Shown: piece after piece, positions 46,196 through 55,557 of the stretch | How positions within the stretch are numbered: position 1 is the stretch's first letter | How the letters are laid out: every line of letters starts with the position of its first letter | Assembly: GCA_947259225.1 (NCBI GenBank) | Contig: CAMYLK010000012.1 | Coordinates: forward strand, 1 to 64,000 | DNA: 64,000 nt | Direction: 5' to 3' | Source of the DNA: an uncultured Desulfobulbaceae bacterium | Lineage (GTDB): Bacteria; Desulfobacterota; Desulfobulbia; Desulfobulbales; Desulfobulbaceae | Translations under genes and position numbers: made by a program | Notes under the pieces: generated by a model | What the model saw: the letters and a program-made list of their open reading frames with translations, nothing else | The model's database searches: none | Told to the model about the DNA's origin: nothing

Positions 46196-47050
46196 ATGGA
46201 CAAAAAGAGAAGAGAATTCCTCAAAATTGCCGGCATATCCACCCTCGCTGGTCTTGGTGCTCCGGCAGTAGTTGACCGCTTTGTCTCCGGCTCAAGCCCG
46301 CTGATGGCGAGGGCGGCCATGGAAGTTGAGACTGGTGGCCACGGCGGCAGCGAAAAAGAAGCGGCCGGGAGGCATGAGAAGGAAGAAGTTAAGTCCGGCA
46401 CCCGTTGGGGCATGGTTATTGACATCAAAAAGTTCATTGATGACCCTGCAATGGGTGATGAATGTGTCAAAGCCTGCCACTCTGTTCACAACGTCCCCTC
46501 TTTCTCCCGGAAAAAGGACGAAATCAAGTGGATATGGAAGACCGGCTATGCCAACGCCTTTACCGAGCACAGCCATTACTATAAAAATGAAGAAATTGAA
46601 AAGAACGACGTACTGGTTCTGTGTAATCATTGCGATTCTCCACCATGTGTTCGCGCATGCCCGACCAAGGCAACCTTCAGAAACAAGGATGGAATCGTTG
46701 CCATGGATTATCATCGCTGCATTGGCTGCCGGTTCTGCATGGCTGCATGCCCATATGGTGCCCGTTCCTTCAACTGGCTGGATCCGCGTGAAGGGCTTGA
46801 TATGAACAAGCTCAACCGTGAATTTCCTACCAGGATGCGCGGTGTTGTCGAGAAGTGCAATTTCTGTGTTGACCTGCTTAGTCGAGGCAAGCAGCCTGCG
46901 TGCGTTGAGGCGACCGGTAACACCAAAGCAATGGTATTCGGAAACCTGAACGATCCGAATTCTGAAATCAGACAGGTACTGAAGGAAAATTATACGATTC
47001 AGCGTAAACCTTCACTTGGTACCCTTCCATCTGTATTTTTTATAATATGA
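46196..47050 (+). CDS. dsrO: DsrO, periplasmic ferredoxin-like iron-sulfur subunit
   Basis: 284 residues from ATG 46196, preceded by AAGGAGG; a GTG at 46169 would overlap dsrJ and spoil the signal. The N-terminus KKRREFLKIAG is a Tat signal, so the folded cluster protein is exported. Four ferredoxin-like Cys clusters follow: CVKACHSVHNV, CNHCDSPPCVRACPTKA, CIGCRFCMAACPYG and CNFCVDLLSRGKQPACVEA. It relays electrons between DsrJ and DsrP. Confidence 0.95.
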   Translation: MDKKRREFLKIAGISTLAGLGAPAVVDRFVSGSSPLMARAAMEVETGGHGGSEKEAAGRHEKEEVKSGTRWGMVIDIKKFIDDPAMGDECVKACHSVHNVPSFSRKKDEIKWIWKTGYANAFTEHSHYYKNEEIEKNDVLVLCNHCDSPPCVRACPTKATFRNKDGIVAMDYHRCIGCRFCMAACPYGARSFNWLDPREGLDMNKLNREFPTRMRGVVEKCNFCVDLLSRGKQPACVEATGNTKAMVFGNLNDPNSEIRQVLKENYTIQRKPSLGTLPSVFFII

Positions 47051-47057
47051 GGTAGCC

Positions 47058-48227
47058 ATGTTTGAAAAAGCGCTTAAAGGAAATAACAGTTACTGGATAT
47101 GGCTGGCCTTTCTCGGCACATTCATGGCCATTGGGGCTCTCTGCTATATCAGGCAGTATAATTACGGCCTTGGCCTTACCGGAATGAGCCGGGATGTATC
47201 ATGGGGCCTGTACATATCAAACTTTACCTTCCTGGTCGGAGTCGCGGCTGGAGGGGTTATGCTGGTCCTGCCCTACTATATTCACAATTACAAGGTATTC
47301 GGAAGAATCACCATTCTCGGTGAGTTTCTGGCAATCGCGGCCATCTCAATGTGCCTGATGTTCATCATCGCCGACCTTGGACAGCCGACCCGGGCCTTGA
47401 ATGTTCTGCTGCACCCTACACCGAATTCAATGCTGTTCTGGGACATGATCGTGCTGAACGGCTACCTGTTCCTTAATATCCTGTGCGGCTGGGTCATTCT
47501 CACCGCTGAACGGAAACAGGTCAAGCCGCCGAAATGGGTATATCCATTTGTCTATATTTCGATCCCATTTGCCATTTCGATCCATACGGTTACAGCTATG
47601 CTGTACTGCGGTCTGCCTGGAAGGCATTTCTGGCTGTCTGCCATCATTGCCCCCCGCTTTCTCGCATCAGCGTTTGCTGCAGGGCCGGCACTGATTATTT
47701 TTGTCAGCCTCATCCTCAAAAGAGTAGCCAACTTTGATGCCGGCAAGGAAGCAACCAACAAGATGGTAACGATTGTCCTCTATGCTGCAATTATCAACGC
47801 CTTCTTTCTCATGCTGGAATTCTTTGTAGGTTTTTACAGTAATATACCCGGTCACATGCATACCCTTCAGTACCTGTTTGTAGGCCTCGAGCATCATGGC
47901 CATGTTTATGACAACCTGGTGCCGTTTATGTGGGGTTTTGTAGTACTGACAACTGTCGGTTTTACACTGATGGCCATTCCCCAAACCAGGCGAAATGACC
48001 TGTGGCTTGCCATTGGTTCCGGAGCCCTTTTCCTTGGCCTGTGGCTTGACAAGGGTATCGGCTTTGTTCTTGCCGGATTTGTTCCCAATCCGCTTGAGGA
48101 GATCACAGAGTACTATCCAACCTTAAATGAAATTATGATCACCATCGCAGTCTGGTGTACAGGTTTCTTTATCCTGACTATTTTATACAAGATAGCTGTT
48201 GGGGTTGAGCACGAAGTCGAAGCCTGA
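47058..48227 (+). CDS. dsrP: DsrP, NrfD-like quinone-interacting membrane subunit
   Basis: A 389-residue NrfD/PsrC-type membrane protein with about ten segments. YISNFTFLVGVAAGGVMLVLPYY and IADLGQPTRALNVLLHPTPNSMLFWD (partial: LGQPTRALNVLLHPTP) are typical. It interacts with the quinone pool on the DsrO/DsrJ side. It begins 7 bases after dsrO and is followed by a strong terminator. Confidence 0.95.
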   Translation: MFEKALKGNNSYWIWLAFLGTFMAIGALCYIRQYNYGLGLTGMSRDVSWGLYISNFTFLVGVAAGGVMLVLPYYIHNYKVFGRITILGEFLAIAAISMCLMFIIADLGQPTRALNVLLHPTPNSMLFWDMIVLNGYLFLNILCGWVILTAERKQVKPPKWVYPFVYISIPFAISIHTVTAMLYCGLPGRHFWLSAIIAPRFLASAFAAGPALIIFVSLILKRVANFDAGKEATNKMVTIVLYAAIINAFFLMLEFFVGFYSNIPGHMHTLQYLFVGLEHHGHVYDNLVPFMWGFVVLTTVGFTLMAIPQTRRNDLWLAIGSGALFLGLWLDKGIGFVLAGFVPNPLEEITEYYPTLNEIMITIAVWCTGFFILTILYKIAVGVEHEVEA

Positions 48228-48253
48228 TTTTTTCTTGAGCGCCATCTCATGTT

Positions 48254-48289
48254 AAGCCCCCGGTCAGAATTGACCGGGGGCTTTTTTTT
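48254..48289 (+). terminator. intrinsic terminator of dsrMKJOP
   Basis: AAGCCCCCGGTCA, a 4-base loop (GAAT) and TGACCGGGGGCTT form a perfect 13-bp stem, followed by eight T. It lies 27 bases after the dsrP stop. Confidence 0.95.
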
Positions 48290-48346
48290 GTCTGCTGGTT
48301 GTGCTATAAAGCGTCTACATTTAAAGCTATATTCAACCAGGAAACA

Positions 48347-49057
48347 ATGCGGGCACCGATGGAGTCATCCGTAGACAGCAAAAAACGAATTCTGATCATA
48401 TATTTTTCGTTTTCAAGCCAGACCAACAACCTGATCCAGTCCCTGGTTCAAGGCATGGAAAAATACAATGTAAAAGTGATCAGAGAAAGGCTGGTACCTA
48501 TAGATCAGCTTCGTTTTCCCATCGGGAGTGTTATGGGGACTATCCGAATGATGATTGTTACTTTTTTTCGGAAACGATTCCCTATTCAACCTATCGGTGA
48601 CCGATGTTTTGAAGGCTACGACCTTATTATACTGGCGGGTCCTACCTGGTCATACAATCCAAGTGGCCCTGTCCTTTCTCTTCTGGACCGTGACGGAGAG
48701 CGTTTGTTCAAGGGAAAGCACCTTATACCGCTTATTTCATGCCGAGGTTATTGGCGTGTACACTGGCTGGGCTTAAAGAGACTCCTCTACAAGAAAGGCG
48801 CCAAAGTGATCAATATCATGGTTTTCGTCCATCCTAACCCGGAACCATGGCGAACGATCGGTGTGTTTCTTAAATTGGCAGGCAGTGTTCCGGAAAAAAA
48901 ATCATGGTTTGCCAGGAAATACAGGAAGTACGGTCACACCCGAAAACAGCTCAAGGAAGCTGATCGATTCGGGCAGATGATTGCTAAAGAGGTTGTTCAG
49001 GGGGGAAATAACATTCATCATCTCAATTTCGACACCGAGATTGCCCGCCCGTTATAA
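48347..49057 (+). CDS. flavodoxin-like (NADPH-dependent FMN reductase-like) protein
   Basis: 236 residues from ATG 48347 (CCAGGAAAC upstream); the longer TTG start at 48299 lies on the terminator side and is less likely. The FMN phosphate loop is KRILIIYFSFSSQTNNLIQSL, and LIILAGPTWSYNPSGPVLSLLD fits the isoalloxazine loop of flavodoxin-like quinone reductases. A basic C-terminal half (KSWFARKYRKYGHTRKQ) is unusual and may bind membrane or nucleic acid. It is not recognised as a named enzyme. Convergent with pilD, 3 bases apart. Confidence 0.7.
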   Translation: MRAPMESSVDSKKRILIIYFSFSSQTNNLIQSLVQGMEKYNVKVIRERLVPIDQLRFPIGSVMGTIRMMIVTFFRKRFPIQPIGDRCFEGYDLIILAGPTWSYNPSGPVLSLLDRDGERLFKGKHLIPLISCRGYWRVHWLGLKRLLYKKGAKVINIMVFVHPNPEPWRTIGVFLKLAGSVPEKKSWFARKYRKYGHTRKQLKEADRFGQMIAKEVVQGGNNIHHLNFDTEIARPL

Positions 49058-49060
49058 TGT

Positions 49061-49846
49061 TTAGACCTGGCCCATGTGCAGATACAACTGCCAGAACCGG
49101 AAAATAGTGTCCTGGAAAAAAAGAAAGAGGAGCGCTGCCAGGGCAAGAAACGGACCGAAAGGAATTCTGGTTTTACCACCCTTGCCCTGTTTAATCATTG
49201 CAAAAATACCAACTACACTGCCCGTCAGCGAACTGGCGAAAACAACAAAAAGAAGACTTTGCCAGCCAAGAAAGCCTCCGATCATCCCGAGCAGCTTAAT
49301 ATCACCGCCTCCCATCCCTTCCCGGCCAGTAATGAGGTAATAACTCAAGGCAATCGCATAGAGAATTCCGCCACCGATAAGGATACCCAGGCCCGACTGC
49401 TGCCATGTTACCTCGGTGTTGAGGAACGAACCTCCAAAACCGAGAACGATACCGGGCAGGCTGATCACGTCAGGAATGATCTGATGGTGAATATCGATAA
49501 AAATTATTGCCAGCAGTGAGGCACCAAAAAGAAAATAGAAAAAAAACTCGAAGGACAGGCCAAACTTAGTGTATAAAGCCAGAGAAAGCATGGCCATGCA
49601 GAATTCCACCAGGGGATACTGCAGTGAAATAGCCTGGCTGCAGCTACGGCATTTTCCACCAAGAAAGATAAAACTCAGGATAGGGATATTGTCGTACCAC
49701 CTTATTTCCGTTTTGCAGGAAGGACAGCGGGACGCGGGAAAGACTATGGACTCGTCTTCTTCTGGCAGGCGCAGGATAACAACATTAAGAAAACTTCCGA
49801 CAATGGCGCCAAAAATAAAACTTGTTATGCTGAACAACGGAAGCAC
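49061..49846 (-). CDS. pilD: prepilin peptidase/N-methyltransferase (type IV pilin leader peptidase)
   Basis: 261 residues from the GTG at 49846. The frame stays open further upstream, but that part has no membrane or family features and runs over the pyrK promoter region. An N-terminal membrane segment is followed by the Zn-binding Cys pairs SRCPSCKTEIRWYDNIP and GGKCRSCSQAIS. The aspartyl peptidase motifs FIDIHHQIIPD and GMGGGDIKLLG come after. It cleaves and methylates type IV pilins and type II secretion pseudopilins; none are in the window. Confidence 0.92.
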   Translation of the reverse strand: MLPLFSITSFIFGAIVGSFLNVVILRLPEEDESIVFPASRCPSCKTEIRWYDNIPILSFIFLGGKCRSCSQAISLQYPLVEFCMAMLSLALYTKFGLSFEFFFYFLFGASLLAIIFIDIHHQIIPDVISLPGIVLGFGGSFLNTEVTWQQSGLGILIGGGILYAIALSYYLITGREGMGGGDIKLLGMIGGFLGWQSLLFVVFASSLTGSVVGIFAMIKQGKGGKTRIPFGPFLALAALLFLFFQDTIFRFWQLYLHMGQV

Positions 49847-49942
49847 ATTCAACTCTCTGGGACAGAAAAATTTACAATGGAGCACTGAAAAGCAACTCCA
49901 TTTTTCTAAAACATTGTAACCATTACTCTTGTAGCGCTTTCT

Positions 49943-50728
49943 ATGTCTGAATTCCAGGAAAAAGCTCTGATCATTACCAAAGAAACCCTGACCCGTGATG
50001 TTTTCCGCCTCACTGTTCAGGCACCTCTTATTGCAGAGTCTGCGCAACCTGGTCAGTTTGTCATGATCAGGGTTCAGGAAACACTTGATCCTCTGCTTCG
50101 CCGTCCCTTTTCTATTCATAAAATCTCTCCGGACGGTTCAGTATCTATTCTGTTTAAAGCCATCGGCAAGGGAACCCGGATGCTGGCTGCCCTTGATCCG
50201 GGAATGGAAATAAGCATTATCGGTCCCTTGGGCAGAGGTTTTGACCTGTCCTCTTCAGCATCTTTTTGTATGATCGGCGGCGGTATGGGTATTGCTCCTC
50301 TTTACTTCCTGGCCCAGCAGCTCCTCGGAGTACAACGCGCCCTTGATAACCCTCCGGTCCTTCTTGGAGCGCAAACCCAGCCTGAACTGCTTCTGCTGGC
50401 TCAGGAGTTTACCGAACTCGGCTACCCTGTTCATACCGCCACCGATGACGGCAGTCTTGGTCATCATGGTTTTGTCACCGAACTGCTGGATGACATATTA
50501 GAAAATGTGCAGCAGATATATGTCTGCGGTCCCATGCTGATGATGCGTACAGTGGTTAACAAGTGCCTGCAAGCGAATGTTGCCTGCCAGGTGTCTCTGG
50601 AGACCCACATGGCCTGTGGAATGGGTGCCTGCCTGGGCTGCACTTTTCCGGCCACGGAAGGAGGATACAAACATGTGTGCAAAGATGGTCCGGTCTTTTC
50701 CGCGGAAGAGGTACTATGGACCCTGTAA
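49943..50728 (+). CDS. pyrK: dihydroorotate dehydrogenase electron-transfer subunit
   Basis: A 261-residue FAD/[2Fe-2S] protein. It has [14 protein letters not shown] (FAD site), [18 protein letters not shown] (NAD site) and the C-terminal cluster motif [13 protein letters not shown]...HVCKDG. It passes electrons from PyrD to NAD+. Its end overlaps pyrD by 13 bases. Confidence 0.94.
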   Translation: MSEFQEKALIITKETLTRDVFRLTVQAPLIAESAQPGQFVMIRVQETLDPLLRRPFSIHKISPDGSVSILFKAIGKGTRMLAALDPGMEISIIGPLGRGFDLSSSASFCMIGGGMGIAPLYFLAQQLLGVQRALDNPPVLLGAQTQPELLLLAQEFTELGYPVHTATDDGSLGHHGFVTELLDDILENVQQIYVCGPMLMMRTVVNKCLQANVACQVSLETHMACGMGACLGCTFPATEGGYKHVCKDGPVFSAEEVLWTL

Positions 50729-51660
50729 ACAGACTCGACAGTATTGACCTGCAGGTCAGAATCGGTTCCCTTGAACTGAAAAATCCCGTACTTACCGCCT
50801 CGGGCACTTTTGGCTATGGCCGTGAGTTTGAATCCCTTGTCAACCTGAACCGGCTCGGGGCGATTATAGTCAAGGGCATTTCACTGGAACCCCGCCCCGG
50901 AAATCCGCCTCCACGAATTATTGAAACCGCATGCGGCATGCTCAACGCCATTGGCCTTGAAAATACAGGGGTGGAAGGTTTTATTCAGGAAAAATTACCT
51001 TATCTGCGCACCCTTAAGGCTCCTGTTATTGTTAATATTCTTGGCGACTCTGTTGAGGATTACTCGAGACTTGCCTCGAGTCTTGATGGGCATAGAGGTA
51101 TAGCGGCACTGGAGGTCAATATTTCCTGTCCCAACGTTAAAAAGGGAGGGGTAGCCTTTGGCACAGACCCGGTAATGGCGGCAGAGGTCACCAAGGCTGT
51201 CAGAAAAGCGACCAGTCTCCCGGTAATTGTAAAACTTTCTCCCAACGTAACTGATGTTACCTTGATCGCCAGGGCTGTAGAAGATGCCGGGGCGGACGCA
51301 GTGTCGCTCATCAACACACTGCTCGGCATGGCCATCGATATTCAATCACGCAAACCGAGACTGGCTAATATTGTGGGAGGCCTTTCCGGTCCGGCCATCA
51401 AGCCGGTTGCCCTTCGCATGGTCTGGCAGGTCGCCAAAACAGTATCCATTCCCGTAATCGGGATCGGTGGTATCGGAACCACTGAGGATGCCCTTGAGTT
51501 TCTTATTGCAGGGGCAACAGCGATCCAGGTAGGCACGGCTAATTTCTATCAGCCTACTGCAGCAGAGGAAATCATTACTGGGTTAGGTGAATATGTCCAG
51601 GACAATGACCACCAGAGTATAAGAGAAGTAATAAACACCCTCCAACTGGATGTTCATTAG
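50716..51660 (+). CDS. pyrD: dihydroorotate dehydrogenase (class 1B catalytic subunit)
   Basis: 314 residues from ATG 50716, which overlaps the end of pyrK. The longer open frame (from 50563) is pyrK shadow. Motifs: [27 protein letters not shown] with the class 1 Cys base (about residue 136), KLSPNVTDV and [23 protein letters not shown]. It oxidises dihydroorotate in pyrimidine synthesis. aroD overlaps its end by 11 bases, so three genes form a tight operon. Confidence 0.95.
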   Translation: MDPVNRLDSIDLQVRIGSLELKNPVLTASGTFGYGREFESLVNLNRLGAIIVKGISLEPRPGNPPPRIIETACGMLNAIGLENTGVEGFIQEKLPYLRTLKAPVIVNILGDSVEDYSRLASSLDGHRGIAALEVNISCPNVKKGGVAFGTDPVMAAEVTKAVRKATSLPVIVKLSPNVTDVTLIARAVEDAGADAVSLINTLLGMAIDIQSRKPRLANIVGGLSGPAIKPVALRMVWQVAKTVSIPVIGIGGIGTTEDALEFLIAGATAIQVGTANFYQPTAAEEIITGLGEYVQDNDHQSIREVINTLQLDVH

Positions 51661-52381
51661 GGCTTTACGAGTGAATTCTCAAGCTTTATCACATAGTCCC
51701 GGGGGTATTTGTGTTGCAGTTGCAGCCTCTGATACCCAAAGTGCTGTATCTTCAGTGCAGCCGGTTATTGATCTGGTTGATGTCGTAGAGATAAGACTTG
51801 ATGCCATGATTGAAGCCCATATCGGGAAGCTGTGTCAAGCTATTCCCCGCCCTCTCCTCTTCACCAACCGGCCCCAGTGGGAAGGAGGTGCTTTTCGTGG
51901 ATCGGATGATGAGCGTTTACTTCCCCTGTTTGAAGCAGTTCAAAGCGGATCAGCGTTTGTTGACCTGGAGCTGAAAACATCTGCCAAACATCGAGACCGT
52001 CTTCTTGCAAAGATGCAAAGTACGGAAACCAGGTTAATCATATCTCATCATAATTTTGAGGCGACACCTGATCCGGCTGCCTTATCTGAAATACTCCGGA
52101 AGCAAATTGAAAGTGGGGCACATGTCGGGAAAATTGTCACCATGGCGCGTGATCATTTAGATGTCCTGAGGGTACTTAATCTCCAATGCGAAGCCCGTCT
52201 GCACAACTTCCCACTCATAGCCTTCTGTATGGGAGAAGCTGGTAAACTGAGCAGAATAGTGACCCTTCTTTTAGGGGGGTTCATGACTTATGCGGCCCTT
52301 GATGAAACCCAGGCAACCGCCCCGGGCCAACTTACCGTGCAGGAGATGAAATCCTCGCTGGCCCTACTGGCGAATCGGTAA
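51650..52381 (+). CDS. aroD: 3-dehydroquinate dehydratase, type I
   Basis: A 243-residue TIM-barrel dehydratase with VEIRLDAM near the N-terminus, the catalytic His in [12 protein letters not shown] and the Schiff-base Lys in [13 protein letters not shown]. The substrate loop [13 protein letters not shown] is also present. It makes 3-dehydroshikimate. It overlaps pyrD, an unusual operon partner, so it is probably transcribed from the pyrK promoter. Confidence 0.9.
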   Translation: MFIRALRVNSQALSHSPGGICVAVAASDTQSAVSSVQPVIDLVDVVEIRLDAMIEAHIGKLCQAIPRPLLFTNRPQWEGGAFRGSDDERLLPLFEAVQSGSAFVDLELKTSAKHRDRLLAKMQSTETRLIISHHNFEATPDPAALSEILRKQIESGAHVGKIVTMARDHLDVLRVLNLQCEARLHNFPLIAFCMGEAGKLSRIVTLLLGGFMTYAALDETQATAPGQLTVQEMKSSLALLANR

Positions 52382-52413
52382 ATCAATATATTTTCCAGAT
52401 GGAAACACCTGCT

Positions 52414-52623
52414 CTATTTTTTCCGGCCTCCCCTCTTCTTCTTTTTCTTTAATTCGCCTCGTTGACCAGAGGTATTGTTCTCTTTCCCATCCAGTGAATT
52501 TTCACTCAGGTACCCTGTCCCACTGCACTCAGGACATTCCTCCCAGGACAACAGAAACCTGCTCACCCCTTTGAAATAACTTGTCTGGCCTGATCCTGCG
52601 CATGTAAGACAAGCTTTTTTCAT
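52414..52623 (-). CDS. small zinc-ribbon protein (CxxCxGxG, DnaJ-like), Lys/Arg-rich tail
   Basis: 69 residues from ATG 52623. Two Cys pairs, CLTCAGSGQT and CPECSGTGYL, are separated by about 25 residues, as in half of a DnaJ zinc domain. The tail KKKKKRGGRKK is strongly basic, hinting at nucleic-acid or membrane contact. Convergent with aroD. Function unknown; related in style to the miniprotein at 8746. Confidence 0.55.
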   Translation of the reverse strand: MKKACLTCAGSGQTSYFKGVSRFLLSWEECPECSGTGYLSENSLDGKENNTSGQRGELKKKKKRGGRKK

Positions 52624-52818
52624 AAATATGACTCTCAATTATTTATGTAAATGAGATGATTACCTCATAACAAAATACAATTTAACAGAACTATTCTACC
52701 AAGACGAGTGGATTTCTATTACAACGGGTGATAAAATATTTAAATAGTGATCAAGCTGTACCGTTCAGGTTTGTTCCATGAAGTGAACAATTACAAAAAA
52801 TACCAATGGAGGAAGACA

Positions 52819-53319
52819 ATGGCACAAATTACCCTGCAAGGAAATCCAATTACAACCAAAGGAGAACTCCCGGCTGTCAACTCCCAGGCTCCGCCCTTCA
52901 CTTTAACCAAGACCGACCTGTCGGAATGCAGCCTTAATGATTTTTCAGGGCAAACGGTGGTCCTTAATATCTTCCCCAGTATAGACACCTCTGTATGTGC
53001 TGCCTCGGTAAGACGCTTCAATGCCGAAGCCAGCAGTTCTGACAACAGGGTAGTTCTCTGCGTTTCCGCAGACCTGCCTTTTGCGCACCAACGCTTCTGT
53101 GAAGGAGAAGGCCTGGACAGGGTCATCCCGCTTTCAGTTTTCCGCTCTCCTGAATTCGGCAATAATTATGGAGTTGCCATAACAAGTGGTCCCCTTGCAG
53201 GATTGCTCTCCAGAGCGATTGTCATAGTCGACCCAGCAGGGAAAGTAGTTTATACCGAACAGGTTCCGGAAATTGCCCAGGAGCCGGATTACGACGCAGC
53301 GATTGCAGCTCTTGCATAA
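52819..53319 (+). CDS. tpx: thiol peroxidase (atypical 2-Cys peroxiredoxin)
   Basis: 166 residues from ATG 52819 (GGAGGAAG upstream). Motifs of Tpx: LQGNPITTKGELP, PSIDTSVCAASVRRFN with the peroxidatic Cys (about residue 60) and RFCEGEGLDRVIPLS with the resolving Cys. It reduces peroxides with thioredoxin. It uses ordinary Cys, in contrast to the Sec enzyme at 2539. Confidence 0.95.
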   Translation: MAQITLQGNPITTKGELPAVNSQAPPFTLTKTDLSECSLNDFSGQTVVLNIFPSIDTSVCAASVRRFNAEASSSDNRVVLCVSADLPFAHQRFCEGEGLDRVIPLSVFRSPEFGNNYGVAITSGPLAGLLSRAIVIVDPAGKVVYTEQVPEIAQEPDYDAAIAALA

Positions 53320-53379
53320 TAGACTGTACACTCTTCCGGTACCGGAAAAATATACTGATCACTATCAGGAGGCATTATC

Positions 53380-54195
53380 TTGGTTGTTGAATGGTTTGTT
53401 GCGCTTCATCCTGTCAAACAAGCGCTCGTGGCCACCCTGTTCACCTGGGGATTAACGGCACTCGGAGCCAGCCTGGTGTTCTTTTTCAAAACCATAAACA
53501 GGAAGGTTCTGGATGGCATGCTTGGTTTTGCTGCTGGTGTTATGATGGCTGCCAGCTGCTGGTCACTTCTTATTCCCAGCATAGAAATGTCAGAGGGCAG
53601 TGGTTTGCCGTCATGGTTCCCGGCCACTTGTGGATTTGTTCTGGGCGCTTTGTTTCTGTGGGTCATTGATAAAATCCTGCCCCACCTCCACCCGGGCTTT
53701 GCAATGAAAGACGCCGAAGGTATTAAGACTTCCTGGCAGAAAAGTGTGCTGCTGGTACTTGCCATCACCTTGCACAACATACCGGAAGGCCTGGCCGTTG
53801 GGGTCGCTTTTGGCGCCCTTGCTGCCGATCTTCCCTCAGCGTCTCTGGCCGGAGCAGTTGCCCTGGCCATTGGGATAGGCATCCAGAATTTTCCAGAAGG
53901 TACTGCCGTTTCCGTGCCCCTGCGGCGAGAAGGCATGTCACGCTTGAAAAGCTTCTGGTACGGTCAGTTATCAGGAGCAGTAGAGCCTGTTGCCGGTGTC
54001 ATAGGGGCAGCTGCTGTGATATTGATGCGCCCTATCCTTCCCTACGCACTTTCGTTTGCAGCCGGGGCCATGATATTTGTCGTGGTCGAGGAGGTCATTC
54101 CGGAATCTCAGTTGGCGAACAATACAGATTTGGCCACCGTGGGAGCCATATTTGGCTTTGCTGTCATGATGACCCTGGACGTCGCTTTGGGCTGA
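53380..54195 (+). CDS. ZIP-family divalent metal transporter
   Basis: 271 residues from TTG 53380, which has AGGAGG at ideal spacing. About eight membrane segments. The ZIP metal-site motifs are both present: [15 protein letters not shown] (about 138-152) and [15 protein letters not shown] (about 169-183). It takes up Zn2+ or other divalent cations with broad specificity. It stands 60 bases after tpx. Confidence 0.9.
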   Translation: MVVEWFVALHPVKQALVATLFTWGLTALGASLVFFFKTINRKVLDGMLGFAAGVMMAASCWSLLIPSIEMSEGSGLPSWFPATCGFVLGALFLWVIDKILPHLHPGFAMKDAEGIKTSWQKSVLLVLAITLHNIPEGLAVGVAFGALAADLPSASLAGAVALAIGIGIQNFPEGTAVSVPLRREGMSRLKSFWYGQLSGAVEPVAGVIGAAAVILMRPILPYALSFAAGAMIFVVVEEVIPESQLANNTDLATVGAIFGFAVMMTLDVALG

Positions 54196-54321
54196 CAGAA
54201 AGGGCGGTACCTGCCAATCTTTGAAGTTTTATTAAAAAAAAGCGCTTTCTTGATTTTATTTTTTGGGTGATTATTATACAATCGAAGTTGTTCTTGAGAA
54301 TAATTATTAATTAATTGTAGA

Positions 54322-55290
54322 ATGTATATTTTCACAAAGATCGATATCCTGAAAGTCATTTTTGCCCCCCTGCTTGCCAGTTTTCTTTTTGTCTTCGCAG
54401 TCTTCGGTTTCTTTCTGCCGGAATCCAAAAGCAACCTGATGGATCAGAAAAAGGAAACCATTGCTGTTTTGACCCAGACAGCCTGGAACATATTAACTTA
54501 CTATGAGAAGAAGGCCCAATCAGGTGAGATTTCTGAAAACATGGCGCGAGCCCTCGCTGCTGAACAGATCAGAGACTTAAGATACGGTGCGGACGGTAAA
54601 GATTATTTCTGGATTACCGACATGCAGCCCAATATGATTATGCACCCCTACAGACCTGAACTTGAGGGCCAGAACCTGTCAAACTATGCTGATCCGAACG
54701 GCAAACATCTCTTTGCTGAATTTGTCCGGGAAGTTGCCACGGATGGTGAGGGGTATGTGCCCTATCTCTGGCAATGGAAAGATGACCGGGATCACATTGC
54801 ACCCAAACTTTCTTATGTCAGGCTTTTTAAACCATGGAGCTGGATAACCGGCACCGGCGTTTATGTCGATGATGTTCACCACGAAATTACCCGGATATCA
54901 AAAAAACTCATCTATACATCCCTGGCCATCCTGATAACCATTCTATTCCTGTCTGCATTTATTATTCAGCAGGGCTTGGGTGAAACCAGGAAACGAAGAG
55001 CTGCTGAACTGGAACTGCAAAAGTACCATGATAATCTGGAAGACCTGGTCAAAAAGAGGACCGATGAACTGCAAAATGCTTTGACGGAAGTCAAGCTGCT
55101 CAGTGGACTTCTCCCTATCTGCGCATCATGTAAAAAAATCAGGGACGATAAAGGATACTGGAATCAGATTGAATCATATATTCAACAACATTCCGAAGCT
55201 GAATTCAGCCACAGCATCTGTCCCGACTGTATCAAAACACTCTACCCCAAATTTTCCAGTCATTCTTCTGACGAAGAGAAAAACGCGTAG
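54322..55290 (+). CDS. single-Cache membrane sensor with C-terminal GLLPICxxCKKIRDD domain
   Basis: 322 residues: membrane segment (about 11-32), extracytoplasmic sCache_2 domain (about 40-185, with DGKDYFWITDMQPNMIMHPY and WSWITGTGVYVDDV), second membrane segment (about 195-215), coiled coil (about 218-255), then a Cys-containing tail LLPICASCKKIRDDKGYWNQ ... SICPDCIKTLYP. Such tails recur on PAS and receiver proteins and may bind a metal through the two CxxC pairs. There is no kinase, GGDEF or methyl-accepting domain, so the output is unknown. Confidence 0.8.
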   Translation: MYIFTKIDILKVIFAPLLASFLFVFAVFGFFLPESKSNLMDQKKETIAVLTQTAWNILTYYEKKAQSGEISENMARALAAEQIRDLRYGADGKDYFWITDMQPNMIMHPYRPELEGQNLSNYADPNGKHLFAEFVREVATDGEGYVPYLWQWKDDRDHIAPKLSYVRLFKPWSWITGTGVYVDDVHHEITRISKKLIYTSLAILITILFLSAFIIQQGLGETRKRRAAELELQKYHDNLEDLVKKRTDELQNALTEVKLLSGLLPICASCKKIRDDKGYWNQIESYIQQHSEAEFSHSICPDCIKTLYPKFSSHSSDEEKNA

Positions 55291-55478
55291 CATTTAAATC
55301 TGTCACTCCCCGTGCCCCTGTTGTCCCTTTTACCACCTTGCATCGTACTCCACTGGTAATCTCAACGGTTAATTATACCGAAAACTGAAGAATCCATCGT
55401 AACTATCTACTTGCATAACCTGTCACTTTTTTTGACTATAATTTGACCGCATATTTTCAAGATCAACTATCAAAATAT

Positions 55479-55510
55479 AAAGCCCCGGAAGAATCATCTC
55501 CCGGGGCTTT
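55479..55510. terminator. intrinsic terminator (bidirectional hairpin) after the seleno-cytochrome gene
   Basis: AAAGCCCCGG (55479-55488) and CCGGGGCTTT (55501-55510) form a perfect 10-bp stem with a 12-base loop. On the minus strand it lies 48 bases beyond the cytochrome stop, with a T-rich tail. Confidence 0.85.
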
Positions 55511-55557
55511 AATAGTTATTGACCTTCTACAGTTAAGGTTGAGCTGTTAACTGCCTC

